Under the pieces are notes generated by a model, which saw nothing but the letters and a program-made list of their open reading frames with translations, searched no databases and had not been told where the DNA came from. 64,000 nt of DNA, from positions 21,428-85,427 of the forward strand of contig CAJNOQ010000064.1 in the NCBI GenBank assembly GCA_905250885.1, read 5' to 3'. How positions within the stretch are numbered: the first letter of the stretch is position 1; each line of letters starts with the position of its first letter. Positions 58,830 to 64,000 of this stretch are shown here, piece after piece. Source of the DNA: Didymodactylos carnosus. Its lineage: Eukaryota > Rotifera > Eurotatoria > Philodinida > Philodinidae. The translations under genes and the position numbers were made by a program.

Positions 58830-60112
58830 ATGATTGCTCGTTCTACATTTTTGAAAATAGCCTTATCTGGAATATTTTTTTTCGGTATTGGTGTTGTCGC
58901 ACTAAATTTTATATCGTATAGTAAACGGCAAGATAATTTTCAGCCACCGGATGATGCAAATGCTCATTTCTCATCCAAAGATCGAGATATGAATCAGATT
59001 AAATCAGATCTCGAATCAAATAATAAACCAGAGACAAAACTAGGGACAATACCAGAATTCTCGGTTAACGGAAGGACAATACAATTAGGACAAACGAAAG
59101 TAAGAAATTATCTTATAATCTTTTTTGTTGTTTTTTTATCGAAATGTATTGTTAGGATCAAAATGTATTTGTTCGAGATTGTGGGAAAAGTCCTTATAGC
59201 GTATTACTCTTACATGGACAATCATTTACTTCAAAAAATTGGAAAGATATTGGAACAATACAATATCTATGTTCATGGGGGTACAAGGCTATTGCGGTTG
59301 ATCTTCCAGGTTTGTATAAAAAGAGATTATCTTGAAGTTCTGAGACAAATTAATTTGAACCACTCATCAATACTTGCGGTCAGACTTAAGAAGCTGAAGT
59401 TTCACAATTTGAAATTTGAAACTGAGTTTAATTCTGATAACATTGTAACTATGGAAGAAAGAAATACTGTCAAGTAGTATTAGCAGTTAGGTTTTGTAAC
59501 TCGATTATTAAACAAAGCTTTTTTGTTCTTTTACGTGTAGGTTATGGAAATTCCTCGTTGCCTGTTATTGAAGAAAAATTTGTTGTGCAATGGTTCACAA
59601 AATTAATTCGTACTCTACGTTTATCACATACTGTTGTAGTTAGCCCATCAATGAGTGGTCGTTTTACTATTCCTTATATCATGGACAGTGAAAAATCGTT
59701 GAAACCTATATTAGATGGGTTTGTCCCAATCTCTCCAGTTTATACAGAAAAATACAGCAAAACGGACTTTACACATGTCACTGTGAGTTGTCTGAAATGT
59801 GAATTCGAATGGAAACATAATTTAATTAGTTTTCTTTAGATTCCAACATTGATTGTTTATGGAGAAAATGATACTAAATTTCAATCAGCGATAGACACCT
59901 TAAAACTCATACCTAATAACACATTGTTGACAATTAAAAATGCATCACATGCTTGTTACATTGATCGACCAAATGACTTTCATAATGGACTACGCCAATT
60001 TCTCTATTCAATTTACCGTCCACACATGATACAGCAGAAACTTAATCGTCGATTATCGTCCTCGCTAGCATCAATACCTTTAAAAAGGAAAAAACTGAAA
60101 ATAAATGACTAA
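58830..60112 (+). CDS. ABHD14A: ABHD14-type alpha/beta hydrolase with N-terminal membrane anchor
   Basis: Four exons join in phase: 58830-59099, 59156-59309, 59541-59782 and 59840-60112, giving 312 residues. Residues about 8-30 form one hydrophobic helix (FLKIALSGIFFFGIGVVALN), a signal-anchor. A polar linker leads to the hydrolase fold: LLLHGQSF (oxyanion strand), AIAVDLPGYGNS, the nucleophile elbow SPSMSG with its central Ser, DGFVPISPV, IVYGENDTKF with the acidic residue, and ASHACYI with the catalytic His. All of the triad is present. The SPSxSG elbow and order match ABHD14A/B; the membrane anchor favours ABHD14A. Known role: ABHD14B is a lysine deacetylase-type hydrolase, while ABHD14A is poorly known. 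A basic tail (KRKKLK) ends the protein. The start is the first ATG after a T-rich acceptor-like sequence. Confidence 0.88.
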
Positions 60113-61233
60113 TGTTTGTAGTTCTGTTTCTAAACTCTGTAAATGTTGCTCCGTTTCTTTTTTCTACATTTATATTGAAACATACTTTTCAATTTGTATC
60201 ATTTTTGAAGATGTTCTAGGTGTTTATCATTCTATGACATATGCTGGAAGTTATATACTTTCATTACATATAATGTGTCTTTGCCCATTTATTGTCAACA
60301 TTTAATAATGGCGTCGTACTTTTCAGTCTTGCACTGAACTCTGTGATAGACTTTTAATTTTTTTGTATATAATCTAAACAACTTAATTGAATTTCAAATC
60401 TCAGTTTTATATCTGTAGTTTTATTCCGTCTAACGGACTTTCATTTCTCTCTTGTTTTATTTAAATTTTTTACATTTTCTGTCTGTGCGTTCACGATGTT
60501 AATCGTTTAGCCTTGGTCTAATTTGTTACATTTGCTAATGAGGATGTGCTTTTAAAATAAGCATAATCAGCCGCAGACTGTCTATGAGAGAAAAAAATAG
60601 CTTGTTACATTTGTATCTTGAAAAATGATTAAAACTATTGAAGAATAAGATCATGTTAATCTTAGGTGATGCGGCAGAAAGTTTTAAACTATTTCAACAC
60701 GTGTACATTTTTTGCACTTTTTGGATATTAAACTTGTTGTACAGTTGTTTCACATTACTACATTTTATTTCTAGTTTCAAAGAGATACATATTTTCACAT
60801 ATCCAAAGGGAAAACTAACAATGCACATATTAGTAAACAAAAATAAACAGTTACATATAAATCTAACAAAAAAATGACACAAACAATCAATAATACTTTG
60901 TATACATATGACATACACAATATCATTCTAATAGTACATCAACGTCCACTATACAAATATACACGACTTACGTAATTAAGTTCTAAGGAAAAACATGAAC
61001 GAAAGGTACGAAATATAATAATGAGAAATGAGCAAAAGTTGCGATAATAAATTCGTACTTTCAATTATTAAAATTGGAAATCAAAAAAATAAAATAAAAG
61101 TATGTGGTGTTCGACTGTCATTGAAAAAACGTTGAAAAAAATGAGACAAAAACCCGCACGGATAGACTACATGAAGTTTTTGACAAAATAAATACCATGT
61201 TTTGATTCTGTTGTATTCACCACATTATTTGCG
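60113..61233. other. Convergent intergenic region
   Basis: AT-rich non-coding sequence between the 3' ends of the ABHD14-type gene and the QTTP-repeat gene. Small open frames (60105-60305, 60638-60877) are hydrophobic low-complexity readings. No element is seen. Confidence 0.5.
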
Positions 61234-64000
61234 CTAATTATTGTTTTGTCGGCCACGTTCTGCTCTATTAGATGAGTTTTTGTCCGATTTCTTTAGTCGC
61301 TTCAACGCTGAATCTTGAAAAGATAAAAAAAAGTTGAAACAAACTAGTACGACGAAAATGTTGAACGATATATATCAGACATCACAAAAATATTCCACAC
61401 TATAATCTTTCTATAATTCTTAGCAGAAAGTGGACCTTCGACTAAAGCATACAGACGCTCTATCTGGCAAACAATAAAACATGCTTGCTTCATACCTTGT
61501 TGTGTGCTGTCTTCATCTTCAATGTCTAACATTTTTTTCTTTTTCGAACGTTCGGTCGGTCTTGATTCATTATCATCATTTTTAGTTTGTTCGTTCATTA
61601 CTTCTCGTTTCTTTGCATTTCTTGTTCTTGCTGTTATCAAATCGTTTTCAACATCTTTTTCTTGCTTCTTCGGTTTTGATTTGATCAAGGGTTTCTCCAC
61701 GGCAGCAACAGACTGTTGCTCTTCATCTTTGCTTTTATCCGCAATCACACTACTATCTTTCTTCGTTTGTCTGGTAATTCGACTTGTGGTTGTTGCTTCA
61801 TGTTCAGATGGTGCAACTTCTACTTGAGGTGACTTTGCTACACGTACACTCTTTTTAGCCTTCTTCGCTGGTGGAGGCAGTGATGACACGATATCCTCGC
61901 TACTGTCACTCGGCTTTTTAGCTGTTTTTCGATGATTTGTGCTGAAATAGTCAAAACAGAATGTGAATTATTCATGTACACTGGAAAATACTTATGCAAA
62001 ATACGGCCACATTCATTCATTCGTGGATATAAAAAACATAAAACAGTACTTACACAACTTCATCTTCAGTCTCCGCTACGATTGATTTTGATGATTTACT
62101 GCGTGTTGTTCTAGATGTTGACGGATCGTTTTTGTCAACGTTTTCATTAGCTATTTTCGAAATGATCGGTTCTTCTTTCGCCTTTTTTATTTGTATTGTT
62201 GAATCGGGAGCAGCCTTTCGACGTCGCGATCGAGTTTGATTGCTATGAGTTGAGTTGTCGACTTCCGATAGTATATCAGTTATCTGACTATGTGTTGGCT
62301 GTGTGCTGCTTTTTGTTTTTCTCGATGTTTTGGTCTTTTTTATTTTGGAAGGCTCTGATTGTTTGTTCGATGTTGATTCACCATCATCTGTGCTTTTCGT
62401 TTCTTTTTCAATTGGTTGGCGCTGTTTCTTTTTCCTTGTTGGTACTGAGAGAACAACTTCACTACGGTCTTCTGAGATCACTTTTGATTTGGATTTTGAC
62501 GTTTGTCTTGTAGTTCGACTTCTAGTTTGTCCCTCAGTTGATGATGGATCATCTTCTTCTTGTTCAGTCTTATCGACAATCATTTGCGGTGATGGTTGTT
62601 TCGACTTTGCATTCCGCCCTCGAGATTTTGATGTAGTGGAAGGAGGTAGTGACGCTCCAACGTCTTCTTCAAGCGAATCGTCATTGACCACAAAAGTATT
62701 ATGTTTCGAATATAACTTTCGGCGCCCGGTTTGCTGTGCAAGCTCTTCATCATTATTCATCGTTTGAGATTTGTCTGTTTTTGATTTGGATGTCTTCGCC
62801 CTTTTTGTCGTTTTCACTTTGTCTTCTTCACCTTGCTGTTTTCGTTTGGATTCTAATTCTTCTTCCTCTTTACGTTCTTTCTCTTGTAATCGTGTTTCTG
62901 TCGATGGCGTAAACTGAAATCGAACAGAGCGTGGGTGGGCAAAATCCTTCAGTGTAAGAGACATAACTTGTTGATAGTGTGGTATTCGTTGAGAAAGTGA
63001 ATGTAATGGCGTCGTTTGTTGTTGCAAATTTCGACGAGCGATTAATGGCAATGGTGTCGTTTGCTGTTGAGAAGTTTGTCGGGGAGGTGGTGCACATAAT
63101 GGTGTTGTTTGACAACTGCCAGAGACTGGCGTTGAACGAAGATTGAAACGCGGTGTTGTTTGACAAGAACTGCTGACAGTGGCGGATATGAGTGGTGTTG
63201 TTTGTTGGGCACTCTGAAGACGAGTAACGAGACTTGGTGTTGTCTGACACGCTAAAGTGGTTTTTGTTTGTTTAGGTGTTGCTTGTATATCACCATTTGT
63301 GATGATATGAACTACAATCGAAACATAAAAAAGTGCTCTGTTCAAAAAGTGGCGCTGGATAATTATTTTTTCTTAATTTTCTCTCATTCTTCCTTCATTC
63401 TGTTGCTGTGCTTTTAACGTAGTAAAAATTGTTTGCGATCGCATTTCTAAGCAAGAATGGTCTTGTCAACCACTAACTCAATCATTCATTACAGGAATGT
63501 GTATACCCACTAATATGATCATAAGTGAAAAAGTTTGTACTACAACATCGGAAAAAGAAATAACTTGAAATACTCACCGACAGCGATATCAACTGCTGAC
63601 ACTTTCTGCTGTATACTGCATCGTGACTCATTGACCTGTGATATCTCAGTTGCCTCTTCATTCTTCGATTCCGACTCATTTTCAGATTCATTGATGTTTT
63701 CGTGTTCATAATTATTTTTATTGCCTTCATCGTCATTTTCATTCATTTGAATAACCGAAACTTCTTCAATGACATCTTGTTGTTCTGAATTATCATTATC
63801 ATCATCGATTAGTTCGAACGCTTTCGGTTGCATCACATAACTTGACGATGTTGGTGATGGTGGTAACTGTTGAACTCGTGCAACAGTCGTTAATTGTTCA
63901 TCATCAACCAAATTGATTGTAATCATTTGGCGAGATGGTGTTGATGAATACAACGGATGCAAGCCAGTTTGTGGGGTGAGCGTTGCCCCTTGCTGCTCTC
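61234..64000 (-). CDS. Disordered basic protein with QTTP repeats (5' end off window)
   Basis: Four exons join in phase: from the right edge to 63578, 62054-63311, 61496-61941 and 61234-61313. About 730 residues are visible, ending ALKRLKKSDKN..RGRQNNN. The first part is acidic and Ser/Pro-rich. A block of six QTTP motifs follows (about 63010-63265) at a steady spacing of 15-17 residues, each with Leu, Arg or Ser after it. Then comes a single less polar patch (YQQVMSLTLKDFAHPRSVRF) and a charged helix (ETRLQEKERKEEEELESKRK). The rest is Lys/Ser/Thr-rich with recurring TRSRTTRQ, TRSRRRK and TRTRNAKK motifs. I do not recognise the family. Composition fits a nuclear DNA- or chromatin-associated protein with proline-directed phosphorylation sites; this is inference. 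The N-terminal exons lie beyond the window. Confidence 0.6.

Noticed and set aside
62196-62767. Long + strand frames
   Set aside because: They are antisense shadows of the Lys/Ser-rich exon of the minus-strand QTTP protein.
1-64000. tRNA, rRNA and CRISPR loci
   Set aside because: No B-box GGTTCGANNCC with a matching cloverleaf, no rRNA-like GC-rich block and no direct-repeat array with unique spacers were seen by eye.

Overview
The window is a stretch of AT-rich animal nuclear DNA. Coding regions are split by GT..AG introns, mostly about 50-70 bp with a few of 1-5 kb. Gene families are metazoan (ARID3, nesprin-like, POMP, IFRD, FBXO25/32, ABHD14, calcyphosin, LIM, ALMS motif). Compact introns, AT richness and an Mx-like dynamin would fit a rotifer, possibly a bdelloid, but this is inference; no species marker is present. 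All exon joins were worked out by hand from splice sites and reading phase.

Layout. 1-2665 (+): 3' end of a spectrin-repeat, nesprin-like gene with a possible membrane-anchor exon. 3594-15244 (-): ARID3/dead-ringer transcription factor in eight exons, three of its introns long. 19088-20257 (+): intron-containing linker histone H1. 23481-26789 (+): Mx-like dynamin GTPase. 29339-30337 (+): unrecognised one-exon gene. 30871-32207 (-): FBXO25/32-type F-box protein. 36064-36657 (+): truncated hydroxypyruvate isomerase, broken by a 1.46-kb inverted-repeat element. 42052-42432 (+): proteasome assembly chaperone POMP. 42701-47269 (+): IFRD. 49034-49848 (-): calcyphosin-like EF-hand protein. 53244-55439 (-): ALMS-motif protein. 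56743-57355 (-): three-LIM protein. 58830-60112 (+): ABHD14-type hydrolase with an N-terminal membrane anchor. 61234 to the right edge (-): a disordered basic protein with six regularly spaced QTTP motifs.

The genes do not form a pathway; they are ordinary unlinked housekeeping or regulatory genes.

The most unusual layer is non-coding. At least eleven short inverted-repeat elements without a transposase lie between genes and in one intron. They differ in ends and target duplications: 8-bp duplications with TAGTGGCG or TAGAGATG ends, TA duplications, 9-bp duplications with arms built of about 15-bp tandem units, and near-complete hairpins. One sits inside or beside another, and the largest has 211-bp arms differing at one base and interrupts the isomerase gene.
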